From: Dehalococcoidia bacterium
GTDB taxonomy: Bacteria > Chloroflexota > Dehalococcoidia > UBA2979
Assembly: GCA_023228825.1 (NCBI GenBank)
Contig: JALOAL010000006.1
Location: 104,585-168,584 of the forward strand
Direction: 5' to 3'
Length of the DNA: 64,000 nucleotides
This document shows positions 23,857-31,745 of the stretch, in pieces (the stretch's first letter is position 1; each line of letters opens with the position of its first letter). The notes under the pieces were generated by a model. The model was not told where the DNA came from. It searched no databases and saw only the letters and a program-made list of their open reading frames with translations. A program made the position numbers and the translations under genes.

Positions 23857-24735
23857 TTACTCGACGATCTCGATGACGGCCCGCTGGCCCAGGCCCAACT
23901 GCCACGACCAGCCCTGGTCGCTGTCCTGGAACCAGATGTCGCGGTGCAGGCCGTGCACGGCGGATCCCGTGTCCGCGCACGTGTAGACGCGGTCCAGCGA
24001 GTCGCCCTGGATGCGGAAGCGCTGGCCCAGGTAGGCATAGGCGCAGGCGGCGGCGCCGGGATGGACCACCTGGCCGTTGCGCATCGCTCCGCAGAACCGG
24101 CCCCCGTCGCCCGGGTGCAGGCCGCGCTCGCCCTGCTCGCAGTAGTAGAACGAGATCGTCGCCTCCACGCGGTCGCCGGGCTCCAGCACGGGCGTGGCGC
24201 CCGCGGGCGGCGAGATGGCCGCCGCCTCCACGCGCGGGTCGGGCTCGTCGTCTGCTTCGGCTTCGTCCTGTGCGGCCGTGCCGGACGCGGCGGTGGAGGG
24301 GGGCGCCGCAGGCAGGGGGCGAGGCCGAGAGGCGACAGCGGCGGCCGCTGCCATGAACGTCCCGCCGTCGCTGGCGCCGTCCCGTGTGGGGGCCTCGGCA
24401 TCGTCGCGCGAGGCGAGCAGCGCCTGCTCGTTGGCCGCTCCGTCGTCCGTGTGGTCGCCGCCTGCGCCGAAGGCGACGGCGCTGGCCTCCTGGATGAGCG
24501 AGCGCATGGCGGAGAGCGTGCGGAGTTCCGTGGCCTTGGTGGTGTTTGCCAGGAACTGCACCGTGCCGGCGCCCGAGTTCGCCTCGGTGTCGGCGTTCGA
24601 GGTGCGTTCCGCGGGGGTGGTGGTGAAGGCGAACGCCATCACGCCGAGGAAGATGGCCGCCGCCAGCCCACCGATGCCGGCCGCAGTGGCCCGGCGCACA
24701 ATCTGTGCTCCTGCGCGCTGAAGAGTTCCCGCCAC
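23857..24735 (-). CDS. Membrane-anchored 3D-domain protein
   Basis: 292 aa. A membrane anchor at about residues 19-38 is followed by a long Ala/Asp/Glu-rich low-complexity spacer and a C-terminal 3D domain (about 200-292). Its core shows 'SFYYCEQGERGLHPGDGGRFCGAMRNGQVVHPG', 'ACAYAYLGQRFRIQG' and 'RVYTCADTGSAVHG', the double-psi barrel arrangement of MltA/RlpA-like wall enzymes. It probably acts on peptidoglycan outside the membrane. GTG 24735 follows CATACT by 7 nt; no ribosome site is seen, so a leaderless start is preferred. Confidence 0.78.
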   Translation of the reverse strand: MAGTLQRAGAQIVRRATAAGIGGLAAAIFLGVMAFAFTTTPAERTSNADTEANSGAGTVQFLANTTKATELRTLSAMRSLIQEASAVAFGAGGDHTDDGAANEQALLASRDDAEAPTRDGASDGGTFMAAAAAVASRPRPLPAAPPSTAASGTAAQDEAEADDEPDPRVEAAAISPPAGATPVLEPGDRVEATISFYYCEQGERGLHPGDGGRFCGAMRNGQVVHPGAAACAYAYLGQRFRIQGDSLDRVYTCADTGSAVHGLHRDIWFQDSDQGWSWQLGLGQRAVIEIVE

Positions 24736-24742
24736 GGGCTGG

Positions 24743-24748
24743 AGTATG
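24743..24748 (-). promoter_or_regulatory. -10 hexamer CATACT of the 3D-domain gene
   Basis: CATACT, 7 nt, GTG on the minus strand, with no Shine-Dalgarno. A leaderless promoter is inferred. Confidence 0.4.
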
Positions 24749-24907
24749 TCAGCGCCGGCAGCCTGCCGACAGGTGTGGACGCCCAACTTATCAACAGGTG
24801 TGGGGCACACTCATCCCCAGTGGAACCGGACGCTATCTGTCAGTGTGGAGAGTTCAGCGAACTCTCCACGCTCCGGCGCCCTCTGGGACGTCTGGCTGGA
24901 TGCGTTA

Positions 24908-26254
24908 TCAGGCGAGCAGACCCTCCGCGCGCAGGTCGCCGATGGCGGCGCGGAAGGCCGTGACCGTGTCCTCCACTTCGCGGTCGCCGTGTGCGCTGGA
25001 GACCATGCCGCCATTCCCCATCAGGTCCACGCCGTGGTTGTAGAGCGCCCACCGCAGCGGGCGCATGAGGGACGCCTCTACGCCCTGGGGCTCACTCATG
25101 GCGTCCCACTCCACCTCCACCGGCATCGGTGCGTCGTACCCCAGGTTCAGGTGCCACATGGAGGAGACGGCCCAGGCGGAGCCGGGCACGGACTCGGCGC
25201 GGAACATCTCGTTCAGGCCTCGGACGAGGGCGGCCGCAGTGGCGTCCGCCGCCTCGCACTCGCCTCCCTGTGCGATCAGGCGTAGGGCGGTGAGGCCGGC
25301 GGCGGCGCAGACCGGGTTTGCGTTGAAGGTGCCCTGGTGGGAGATGCGCTGGCGGTCGTTCCAGTCATGGTCCGAGTCGCGCAGTTCGATGAAGTCCATG
25401 ATGTCGGCGCGGCCGGCCACGCAGCCGCCGGGGAGCCCGCCCGCCAGGATCTTGGCGTGCGTGGAGAGGTCCGGCGTGACGCCATAGCGCTCCTGTGCGC
25501 CTCCCGGCGCCATGCGGAAGCCGGTGATCACCTCGTCCATGATGAACAGCGCTCCGGTCTCCTCCGTCAGGCGCCGCGCCTCGTGCAGGTACGAGGGGTC
25601 GAGGGGATGCGATCCCCAGTGCGCGCCCGTGGGTTCCAGGATCACCGCCGCTACGTCGCGCGGGGCCAGCGCCTCCTGCAGCGCCCGAGGGTCGCCGGAG
25701 GGCAGCACCGTGAGGGTGGAGTAGAAGGAGGCGGGCACGCCCACGGAGAAGGGCGTGGAATCGTCCTCGCGGGTGCGGCCCACCAGCAGGTCGTTCCAGC
25801 CGTGGAAGTGATCCTGGAGTTTGATGACGCGGTCGCGGCCGGTGTACGCGCGCGCCAGGCGCAGCGCCATCATCGTGGCCTCCGTGCCGGAGGAGGTGAA
25901 CCGTACGCGCTCGGCGCACGGCACCATCTCGATCACCTGCTGTCCCCACGCAATCTCGAGGTCGTGCGAGGAGCCGAAATGGGTGCCGCGCTCCATGGCG
26001 GCGCGCGTGGCTTCCATCACCTCCGGGCGGTTGTGTCCCAGCAGGAGCGCCCCGTGGCCGCCGATGTAGTCCACGTACTCGTTGCCGTCCACGTCCCACT
26101 TGCGGGGGCCCTCGGCACGCTCGACATAAATCGGGAAGGGCGAGAAGGCGCGGGCGTCGTGCGTGACGCCGGAGGGGAAGACGCGTGCGGCCCTGGAGGC
26201 CAGCGTGCGCGACTTGCCGTGCAGGGCTTCGTAGGTCTCGAGGATGGAGGTCAT
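24908..26254 (-). CDS. Class III aminotransferase, glutamate-1-semialdehyde aminomutase-like
   Basis: 448 aa. PLP enzyme of the HemL-like branch: 'FPSGVTHDARAF', 'DVDGNEYVDYIGGHGALLLGH', 'FTSSGTEATMMALRLARAYTGR', 'MDEVITGFR' and the PLP lysine in 'STHAKILAGGLPGG'. ATG 26254 follows AGAGGAG with an 8-nt spacer. True HemL proteins have a GK dipeptide at the lysine site and are usually linked to tetrapyrrole genes, neither of which is seen. It is therefore better read as an aminotransferase paralog of unknown amino donor. Confidence 0.87.
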   Translation of the reverse strand: MTSILETYEALHGKSRTLASRAARVFPSGVTHDARAFSPFPIYVERAEGPRKWDVDGNEYVDYIGGHGALLLGHNRPEVMEATRAAMERGTHFGSSHDLEIAWGQQVIEMVPCAERVRFTSSGTEATMMALRLARAYTGRDRVIKLQDHFHGWNDLLVGRTREDDSTPFSVGVPASFYSTLTVLPSGDPRALQEALAPRDVAAVILEPTGAHWGSHPLDPSYLHEARRLTEETGALFIMDEVITGFRMAPGGAQERYGVTPDLSTHAKILAGGLPGGCVAGRADIMDFIELRDSDHDWNDRQRISHQGTFNANPVCAAAGLTALRLIAQGGECEAADATAAALVRGLNEMFRAESVPGSAWAVSSMWHLNLGYDAPMPVEVEWDAMSEPQGVEASLMRPLRWALYNHGVDLMGNGGMVSSAHGDREVEDTVTAFRAAIGDLRAEGLLA

Positions 26255-26421
26255 GGCGGGGCTCCTCTTCACGTCGCCTCGGCCCGGCCGGGACGGGCGG
26301 CACCGCCAGTGTCCGGCGGGGAGCGACCGGCGGGCAAGGGAGGGCGGTACGCTCGGACGGGGGCGGCGGGGACGGCGGCGCGAGGATCCCCCCGGGGCCC
26401 CTCGGAAGAATCGAGGCAGGC

Positions 26422-26715
26422 ATGGCATCCCGAGACCGGCTGGACGACCAGGCCATCACGCAGGCGCTGTCCGCGCTGGACGGCTGGCAGCGCGACGGCG
26501 ACCAGATTGTGCGCGAGTTCGAGTTCCGCGACTTCGTGGAGGCCTTCGGGTTCCTCGCCCGCGTGGCCATCCTGCAGGAGAAGGCGAACCACCACGCGGA
26601 GACGTGGGGCGTCTACAACAAGGTGCGCCTGACGCTCTCCACGCACGACGCCGGCGGCATCACGCAGAAGGACGTCGACCTCGCGAGGGAGGTCGACGTC
26701 CTGCTGCGGCAGTGA
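26422..26715 (+). CDS. Pterin-4a-carbinolamine dehydratase
   Basis: 97 aa, standard length. The family core is clear: 'LDGWQRDGDQIVREFEFRDFVEAFGFLARVAILQEKANHHAETWGVYNKVRLTLSTHDAGGITQKDVDLA', with the active-site His-His pair and the later His of 'STHDAGG'. The enzyme dehydrates 4a-hydroxytetrahydropterin to recycle the cofactor, and in bacteria may also assist molybdopterin metabolism. GAGGCAGG precedes ATG 26422. It is divergent from the aminotransferase gene. Confidence 0.93.
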   Translation: MASRDRLDDQAITQALSALDGWQRDGDQIVREFEFRDFVEAFGFLARVAILQEKANHHAETWGVYNKVRLTLSTHDAGGITQKDVDLAREVDVLLRQ

Positions 26716-26744
26716 GCCGCGAGCGTCGTCGGGGCGGCCTCGGG

Positions 26745-26772
26745 GCTAGCGGGGCGCTAGCGGGGGGCTAGC
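26745..26772. repeat. Three GCTAGC palindromes in G-rich spacer between convergent genes
   Basis: GCTAGC occurs at 26745, 26756 and 26767, 11 bp apart and separated by G-runs, across the 3' ends of the dehydratase and permease genes. It may act as a terminator-like element. Confidence 0.4.
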
Positions 26773-27604
26773 GGGGGCGGTTGTAGGCCCTCACCGCGAG
26801 GGGCACGGCGATGACGGTGAGCAGGGTCACCCAGACCCCCGTGCGCACCAGGTCCCCGGTGGCGTCCTCTCCCAGGGCGAGGGCGCGCGCGGCGTTCACG
26901 GCAATGGTGAACGGGTTGGCGTCCGCGATCGGCTGTAGCCAGGACGGCATGCTCTCCACCGGCACGAAGGCGGAGGAGATGAACGTGAGCGGGAAGATCA
27001 CGATGAACGTGGTGTTCATCGCCTCCATGGACCGCACCGTCAGTCCTACCGCGGCGAAGAAGCCGGAGATGGGCAGGGCGAACAGGATCGCCACCGCCGG
27101 CATGGCCAGGGACTCCGCCACGCTGCCGCCGAAGCGGAAGCCCATCGCCACGCCCACGGCGATCATGAGCGCCGCCACGAAGATGTTGGCGATCACGTCC
27201 GCCAGCAGGCGGCCCGTGATGACCGTGGAGCGGGCCATGGGCAGTGAGCGGTAGCGCTCGAAGAGGCCGCTCAACTGGTCCTGCGCCAGGCCGAAGCCGG
27301 TGATCATGGCGCCGAACAGCATGGTCTGCACGATGATGCCGGGGAGCAGGTAGGTCACGTAGTCCGGCGTGGTGACGCGGATGGCGCCACCCAGGACGTA
27401 CGTGAACAGCACCAGGAACATGATGGGTTGCACGGTGACGCCCATCAGGTTCTCCGGCAGGCGCACGTAGCGCAGCAGGTTCCGCCGCGTCATGAGCAGC
27501 GTGTCCTGCACGGCCCAGCGCAACTTCGTCCCGGTGGAGGGCTGCTCTACGGGTGGCCGCGGGGGCGCGGCCGGCGTCGGTTCGAGGTGTGTGGCGACGG
27601 TCAT
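26768..27604 (-). CDS. ABC-2 type transporter permease (DrrB-like)
   Basis: 278 aa, six predicted membrane spans (for example 'QPIMFLVLFTYVLGG', 'AILFALPISGFFAAVGL', 'IVIFPLTFISSAFVPVESMP'). The 'FVPVESMPSWLQPIADANPFT' segment is the typical DrrB/ABC-2 hallmark. It begins inside the last codons of the ATPase gene (4-nt overlap). With that ATPase it should export a drug, lipid or polysaccharide precursor. Confidence 0.92.
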   Translation of the reverse strand: MTVATHLEPTPAAPPRPPVEQPSTGTKLRWAVQDTLLMTRRNLLRYVRLPENLMGVTVQPIMFLVLFTYVLGGAIRVTTPDYVTYLLPGIIVQTMLFGAMITGFGLAQDQLSGLFERYRSLPMARSTVITGRLLADVIANIFVAALMIAVGVAMGFRFGGSVAESLAMPAVAILFALPISGFFAAVGLTVRSMEAMNTTFIVIFPLTFISSAFVPVESMPSWLQPIADANPFTIAVNAARALALGEDATGDLVRTGVWVTLLTVIAVPLAVRAYNRPR

Positions 27605-28611
27605 CGCGTCCCCCCTTCGATGGCTGCAGTGACGTCTGCGAAGTCAGCGTCCTCCGCCGCCCGGCCCGTGAGGGACAGGAAGACGTCGTCCAGGCTGGGC
27701 TGACGGAAGGCGAGGTCAGCGATGGCGATGCCGGCGTTGTCCAGCACGCGCACCACCTCCGCCATCACGCCCGCGTCCTGGCCCACGCCCACGCTGACCT
27801 CGTGCGCGGCGGTGTCCACGTGCGGGTTGTCGCCGAAGCGGCCCAGGACGGCGGCGGTCTGATCCAGTTGCCCGGCGTCCACGACCTGCACGGCCACCAC
27901 GCGGCCGCCCACGCGTTCTTTCAACTCGCTCGCCGTGCCCTCCGCGATCACCAGGCCGTGGTCCACCACGGCAATGCGGGAGGCCAGGCGGTCCGCCTCC
28001 TCCAGGTACTGTGTGGTCAGCAGCACGGTGGTGCCGCCCCGCGCCAGTTCCTCGATGGCGACCCACAGGTCGAGGCGGCTGCGCGGATCGAGGCCGGTGG
28101 TGGGCTCGTCCAGGAAGAGCACTTCCGGCTCCGCGACCAGCGCGGCGGCCAGGTCCAGTCGGCGACGCATGCCGCCGGAGTAGGTGATGGCGCGGCGGTC
28201 GCCCGCCTCCACCAGGTCGAAGCGTTCGATCAGGCTCCGGGCGCGGCGGCGCGCCTCCACCCGGGGCAGGTGGTAGAAGCGCGCCACCAGTTCCAGGTTC
28301 TCCAGGCCGGTGAGTTGGTCGTCCACGGCGGCGAACTGGCCGGCAAGGCCGATCGAGCGTCGCAGCGCCTCCGCGTCTCGCTGGACGTCGAAGCCGGCCA
28401 CGCTGGCGGAGCCGCTGGAGGGGGGCTGGAGGGTGGTGAGGATGCGGACAAGGGTGGTCTTGCCGGCGCCGTTCGGCCCCAGCAGGCCGAAGACGATGCC
28501 GCGTTCGACCTCCAGGTCCACGCCTCGCAGCGCTGCCACCTTGCCGTAGGACTTGGTGAGTCCTCGGACCACGATGGCGGCGTCGGTGCTATTCCCGGGC
28601 GGTACGGGCAT
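27601..28611 (-). CDS. ABC transporter ATP-binding protein (DrrA-like)
   Basis: 336 aa. Walker A GPNGAGKTT near residue 40, Q loop, signature 'YSGGMRRRLDLAAAL', Walker B 'EVLFLDEPTTGLDPRSR' and a C-terminal DrrA-type domain ending 'AFRQPSLDDVFLSLTGR'. It is coupled to the downstream permease. Its ATG 28611 has no obvious ribosome site or TANNNT box, so the start is slightly uncertain. An imperfect palindrome lies 34-55 bp upstream. Confidence 0.93.
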   Translation of the reverse strand: MPVPPGNSTDAAIVVRGLTKSYGKVAALRGVDLEVERGIVFGLLGPNGAGKTTLVRILTTLQPPSSGSASVAGFDVQRDAEALRRSIGLAGQFAAVDDQLTGLENLELVARFYHLPRVEARRRARSLIERFDLVEAGDRRAITYSGGMRRRLDLAAALVAEPEVLFLDEPTTGLDPRSRLDLWVAIEELARGGTTVLLTTQYLEEADRLASRIAVVDHGLVIAEGTASELKERVGGRVVAVQVVDAGQLDQTAAVLGRFGDNPHVDTAAHEVSVGVGQDAGVMAEVVRVLDNAGIAIADLAFRQPSLDDVFLSLTGRAAEDADFADVTAAIEGGTR

Positions 28612-28924
28612 ATGTCGTGCTCATTTCGGGTGCGGTAGCGAGATGTCGCAATGACGCCATTGTGACGCCATCGCGGATCCAGTGGCAAGGCCTCTGGGGG
28701 GAATTTCCTCTGATCCTGCGACGGACGTCCTTCCGGCCGCATGGGCGGCGCTGTGACTTCAAGAAGCGATAGTGACTCAGGTAGTCTGTGCCCCGACGCC
28801 GCCTCAGGCAACCCGCCCGTGTCACCTAATTTTTCGGCAGGTGGGAGAGATCGGTAGGATGTCCTTCCGAGGCCGCAGCGGAGGGCCCGCCGCGGGCTCG
28901 CATGCCAGTACCGGGAGCATGCCC
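28612..28924. other. 313-bp divergent intergenic region with operator-like palindrome
   Basis: No gene was found. GTCGCAATG-acgc-CATTGTGAC (28645-28666, one mismatch) and an overlapping direct repeat of TGACGCCAT could bind a regulator of the exporter. A -10 candidate TAGGAT (28855-28860) serves the DinB gene to the right. Confidence 0.4.
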
Positions 28925-29431
28925 ATGACCGACGCCACCTCGGCCGCTCCGGGCCCGCTCCGCGGCCATCGCGACCGTGCCGCGCTCATCGCCGGCCTTG
29001 CCGCCTCGCCCGGGCGGCTGGCGGCGGCCGTCCGAGGCGCGACCGATGCCGACCTGGACCGCGAGCCGGCGCCGGGCGAGTGGCCTGCGCGGACTGTGCT
29101 GGCCCACCTCCGCGACGACGAGTTCATGGCGATGCGCCTCCGCATCGAGCGCATGCTGGTGGAGGACGAGCCCGCGCTCGCGCCGTTCGACGAGCAGCAG
29201 TGGGCGGCCTCGCGCTGGCATGGTGGCGACTCGACGCGCGACCTGCTGGAGGGCTTCCGCATCCAGCGGGCCGCGACGTGCGCGATCCTGCGCCGTCTCA
29301 GCGATGAGGACTGGCGACGCCTGGGCAGTCAGCCGGAGATCGGCACGTTCGACGTGCACTGGTGGGTGGGGCACACGCTGGAGCACGACGAGGTCCACCT
29401 CGCCCAGTTGGCGCGGGCGCTCGGCCGCTGA
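28925..29431 (+). CDS. DinB-fold protein
   Basis: 168 aa. DinB/DUF664-like four-helix bundle: 'GEWPARTVLAHLRDDEFMAMRLRIERML' holds the first His, and 'VHWWVGHTLEHDEVHLAQLARAL' the C-terminal His cluster. Metal-dependent function is inferred from the fold only. ATG 28925 is preferred because GGGAG lies 7-8 nt upstream; ATG 28919 is two codons earlier. It is one of four DinB-like genes in this window. Confidence 0.82.
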   Translation: MTDATSAAPGPLRGHRDRAALIAGLAASPGRLAAAVRGATDADLDREPAPGEWPARTVLAHLRDDEFMAMRLRIERMLVEDEPALAPFDEQQWAASRWHGGDSTRDLLEGFRIQRAATCAILRRLSDEDWRRLGSQPEIGTFDVHWWVGHTLEHDEVHLAQLARALGR

Positions 29432-29447
29432 GCGCTACCGAGGCGCG

Positions 29448-29807
29448 CTACTTGCCGGCGTTGTGGGCGATGGCCGTCCGCACCAGGTCCTTGAACGCGG
29501 CCTCGTCCAGCGAGTGGTCCGGCAGCAGCCGGATAGAGCGCATGGCCTTGGCGTCCTGGCCTTCTTCGAACAGGCCGCTGGGGTCCTCCAGCGACGCGCC
29601 CTGGAAGAAGTTGACGCTCACGTGCTTCTTGAAGCCGCCGATGCTGACCACCATGCCGTCACGTGACCAGACGGGGCTCTTCCACTTCCACTCCTCGGTG
29701 AGGTCGGGGTCGACCTCCAGGATGAGCGTGCGCAGGCGGCGCAGCGTTTCGCCGCGCCAGTCCTCGAAGCCCTCGATGTAGGCGGTGATCTGTTCGCTCG
29801 GTTGCAT
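29448..29807 (-). CDS. DUF1801-family protein
   Basis: 119 aa. Shows the DUF1801 (YdhG-like) pattern: 'YIEGFEDWRGETLRRLRTLILEVDPDLTEEWKWKSPVWS..GMVVSIGGFKKHVSVNFF.GA'. This small domain is widespread and of unknown biochemical role. ATG 29807 has GAGGGG upstream. It converges on the DinB gene and is followed upstream by the alpha/beta hydrolase on the same strand. Confidence 0.82.
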   Translation of the reverse strand: MQPSEQITAYIEGFEDWRGETLRRLRTLILEVDPDLTEEWKWKSPVWSRDGMVVSIGGFKKHVSVNFFQGASLEDPSGLFEEGQDAKAMRSIRLLPDHSLDEAAFKDLVRTAIAHNAGK

Positions 29808-29946
29808 CCTGCGCGTCCCCTCGCGTGTGGTGGCATCCCATCGCTCCGAGGCGACGGAGCGGACGTAGGATGCAGAACTCGCGGCTCGCGTGCGTGAGGT
29901 TTGCGAAGGTTCGTTCGAGATTCGGTTCCGGGGGTGCGGGCGGCGG

Positions 29947-30789
29947 CTACCCGGCCGCTTCGGTGCGGTCGGCCGTGCGCTTCTCGACATGGTCGATGAA
30001 TCCTCGGACGGCGGCGTTCCAGTCGTGCGGGCGTTCGAAGTAACCGGAGTGGCCGGCGCCTTGCACCAGGTGGAAGCGGGAGCCGGGGGTCAGTCCGTGG
30101 GAGAGGCGGATCAGGTCGGGGTGCACCACTCGGTCGTGCTCGCCGACCACCCAGAGGATGGGCAGGCCGCTGTCAACCAGGCGCTGGGCCGTGGAGCCGC
30201 GGTAGTTCACCATCCGCCCGGTGGGCTTGAGGAAGTCCGAGGGCCGGCGCGGGTTCAGCGCCCGGATGCGCATGTAGAGGTAGCGCATCTCCGGGGACTC
30301 GTCCGCGTAGCCCTCTGCCAGCGCGCGCGCCAGGAGCGATCCGGCCAGGGTGCCGTCCTCCTCCAGGCGCTGCTTCAGCGCGCGGTAGCGGTCGTCCACG
30401 CAGCCGCCGTTGGTGCCGGAGTAGACGAGGGAGGCGAGGCGTTCCGGGCTACGCGAGAGCAGGCCGAACGCCGTGCGCCCTCCCATGGAGTGCGCCACGA
30501 AGTGCACGCGCTCCGCCCCCACGTGATCCAGCAGCGCGCGCACGTCCGTCCCGAAGCCGATGCGGCCGGGGCCTTCCTCCAGGTCCGGAGAGCGGCCGAA
30601 GGCGCGATGGTCAAAGGTGATGACGGGGTAGCGGTCAGCAAACGCGGGGACCTGCTGCCACCACGAGAGCGCGTTGCCGCCGGCGCCGTGCGCCAGCAGG
30701 ACGGGCGTGCCCGCGTTGACGCTGCCGGGGGTGGGGCCGTGCGTCTCGTAGTACAGCCGGAATCCGTCATCGAGGTCGAGGTATGGCAC
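29947..30789 (-). CDS. Alpha/beta hydrolase
   Basis: 280 aa. Oxyanion region 'LLAHGAGGNALSWWQQVPAFADRYPVITFDHRAFGRS', nucleophile Ser in 'AHSMGGRTAFGL', acid 'VVGEHDRVVHP' and catalytic His in 'GAGHSGYFERP'. It resembles esterases/C-C hydrolases of the epoxide-hydrolase superfamily. It is closely related to the hydrolase at 62.5 kb, with which it shares 'SWWQQVP'. The start overlaps the upstream TPR-like gene by 23 nt, implying cotranscription. Confidence 0.9.
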   Translation of the reverse strand: MPYLDLDDGFRLYYETHGPTPGSVNAGTPVLLAHGAGGNALSWWQQVPAFADRYPVITFDHRAFGRSPDLEEGPGRIGFGTDVRALLDHVGAERVHFVAHSMGGRTAFGLLSRSPERLASLVYSGTNGGCVDDRYRALKQRLEEDGTLAGSLLARALAEGYADESPEMRYLYMRIRALNPRRPSDFLKPTGRMVNYRGSTAQRLVDSGLPILWVVGEHDRVVHPDLIRLSHGLTPGSRFHLVQGAGHSGYFERPHDWNAAVRGFIDHVEKRTADRTEAAG

Positions 30790-31330
30790 GTTCGACCTCC
30801 TCGCCGTCGTCCCATGGCTCGCCGGTGACGTTGGCGATCACCGTGAGCATGTCCTCAATGTCGCCCAGCAACTGCTCGTCCGGGTCTTCCTTCAGGGCGC
30901 GCAGGAAGAGCGCTGTGGCGGAAGCGTAGAGGTTGTCTGCGGACTGCTCCACCGGCTGGTGCGGGCCGCCCTTGGGCCGGTGGTGGCCGGCCTCTTTGCT
31001 GAGCGCGTTGGCGACGAACTCCTGGCACCACCCTGCGGTGTAAAGGATGTACGGGTCGGCGCGGCCGTCGTCCTGGTGGCAGTCGCGGACTGCGCGGTCC
31101 AACTGCGCCAGGCCGTCCGCGAATTGGCGCTTCCGGGTCACCAGGGTCTGGCCAACGTACGAGCGCGCCTGGGCGTAGCGGGGCCACCTCCGCATGATCT
31201 CGTGCGCGCCGGCGAGCGCGGCGTCCACCTCGCCGGCGGCGTGCTGCTGCATGACCGCGCGCAGGGCCGCACGCGCCTCGTCCGGGACGTCGGGGTCGTG
31301 GAGGGGCTCCTCGGTGGCTGTCTCGTCCAT
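30767..31330 (-). CDS. Helical TPR-like protein of unknown function
   Basis: 187 aa. Helical pairs ('AALRAVMQQHAAGEVDAALAGAHEIMRRWPRYAQARSYVGQTLVTRKRQFADGLAQLDRAV') look like tetratricopeptide repeats; no catalytic motif is visible. ATG 31330 is preferred over far-upstream starts because TATCAT lies 6 nt before it, and the frame further upstream runs antisense to the tRNA. It is coupled to the alpha/beta hydrolase gene downstream. Confidence 0.7.
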   Translation of the reverse strand: MDETATEEPLHDPDVPDEARAALRAVMQQHAAGEVDAALAGAHEIMRRWPRYAQARSYVGQTLVTRKRQFADGLAQLDRAVRDCHQDDGRADPYILYTAGWCQEFVANALSKEAGHHRPKGGPHQPVEQSADNLYASATALFLRALKEDPDEQLLGDIEDMLTVIANVTGEPWDDGEEVERAIPRPR

Positions 31331-31336
31331 CCTTCG

Positions 31337-31342
31337 ATGATA
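31337..31342 (-). promoter_or_regulatory. -10 hexamer TATCAT of the TPR-like gene
   Basis: TATCAT, 6 nt, ATG on the minus strand. A leaderless promoter is inferred. Confidence 0.5.
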
Positions 31343-31394
31343 GGTGGCGGCGAGGAGGCGGCGGCGGTGGGTTCGTCCGCAGGCGAGCGTTCGG

Positions 31395-31400
31395 TACACT
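31395..31400 (+). promoter_or_regulatory. -10 hexamer TACACT of the tRNA-Arg gene
   Basis: TACACT ends 8 nt before the first base of the tRNA. It matches the hexamer found before leaderless genes and supports reading TANNNT as the -10 element of this genome. Confidence 0.55.
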
Positions 31401-31408
31401 GGAGATAC

Positions 31409-31484
31409 GCGCCGGTAGCTCAGGGGACAGAGCAGCAGACTTCGGATCTGCCGGTCGGGGGTTCGAATCCCTCTCGGCGCGCCA
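31409..31484 (+). tRNA. tRNA-Arg (anticodon TCG)
   Basis: Full cloverleaf: acceptor GCGCCGG/TCGGCGC (one G-U), D stem GCTC/GAGC, anticodon stem GCAGA/TCTGC with loop CTTCGGA (anticodon TCG at 31442-31444), T stem GGGGG/CCCTC around TTCGAAT, discriminator G and an encoded CCA. It decodes CGA and, by wobble, related Arg codons. Confidence 0.97.
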
Positions 31485-31505
31485 CGAAATCTCGTCCTGG
31501 ATCTG

Positions 31506-31538
31506 CTGATCGCGGGCTGATCGTGGGCCGATCGAGGG
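31506..31538. repeat. Three tandem 11-bp repeats after the tRNA
   Basis: CTGATCGCGGG, CTGATCGTGGG and CCGATCGAGGG in exact 11-bp register, 22 nt downstream of the tRNA. A related 11-bp GGCCGAGGGCT repetition occurs at about 31687-31725. The rest of 31485-31745 shows no gene. Confidence 0.6.
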
Positions 31539-31745
31539 ACGAATCCTGGCGGCTGCTCCCACTGGGCCTCAACGGATTGCGCTCCCGGCTCGTTCTGGCA
31601 AGCGGGCTCGGTGGTCGCGCGTGTGGGCTTGCTGCGTGGCGTTGCACCGCGCGTGAGCCGCCGCGTAGCGGGGAGTCGCGCACCCGGCTCGACCGAGGGC
31701 CTGGCCGAGGGCTCGGCCGAGCGAGGCGCGACCAAGGGGGCCGGC

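Noticed and set aside
24908..26254. Assignment as hemL
   Set aside because: The PLP lysine context (THAKILAGG) and the lack of heme genes do not support tetrapyrrole synthesis.
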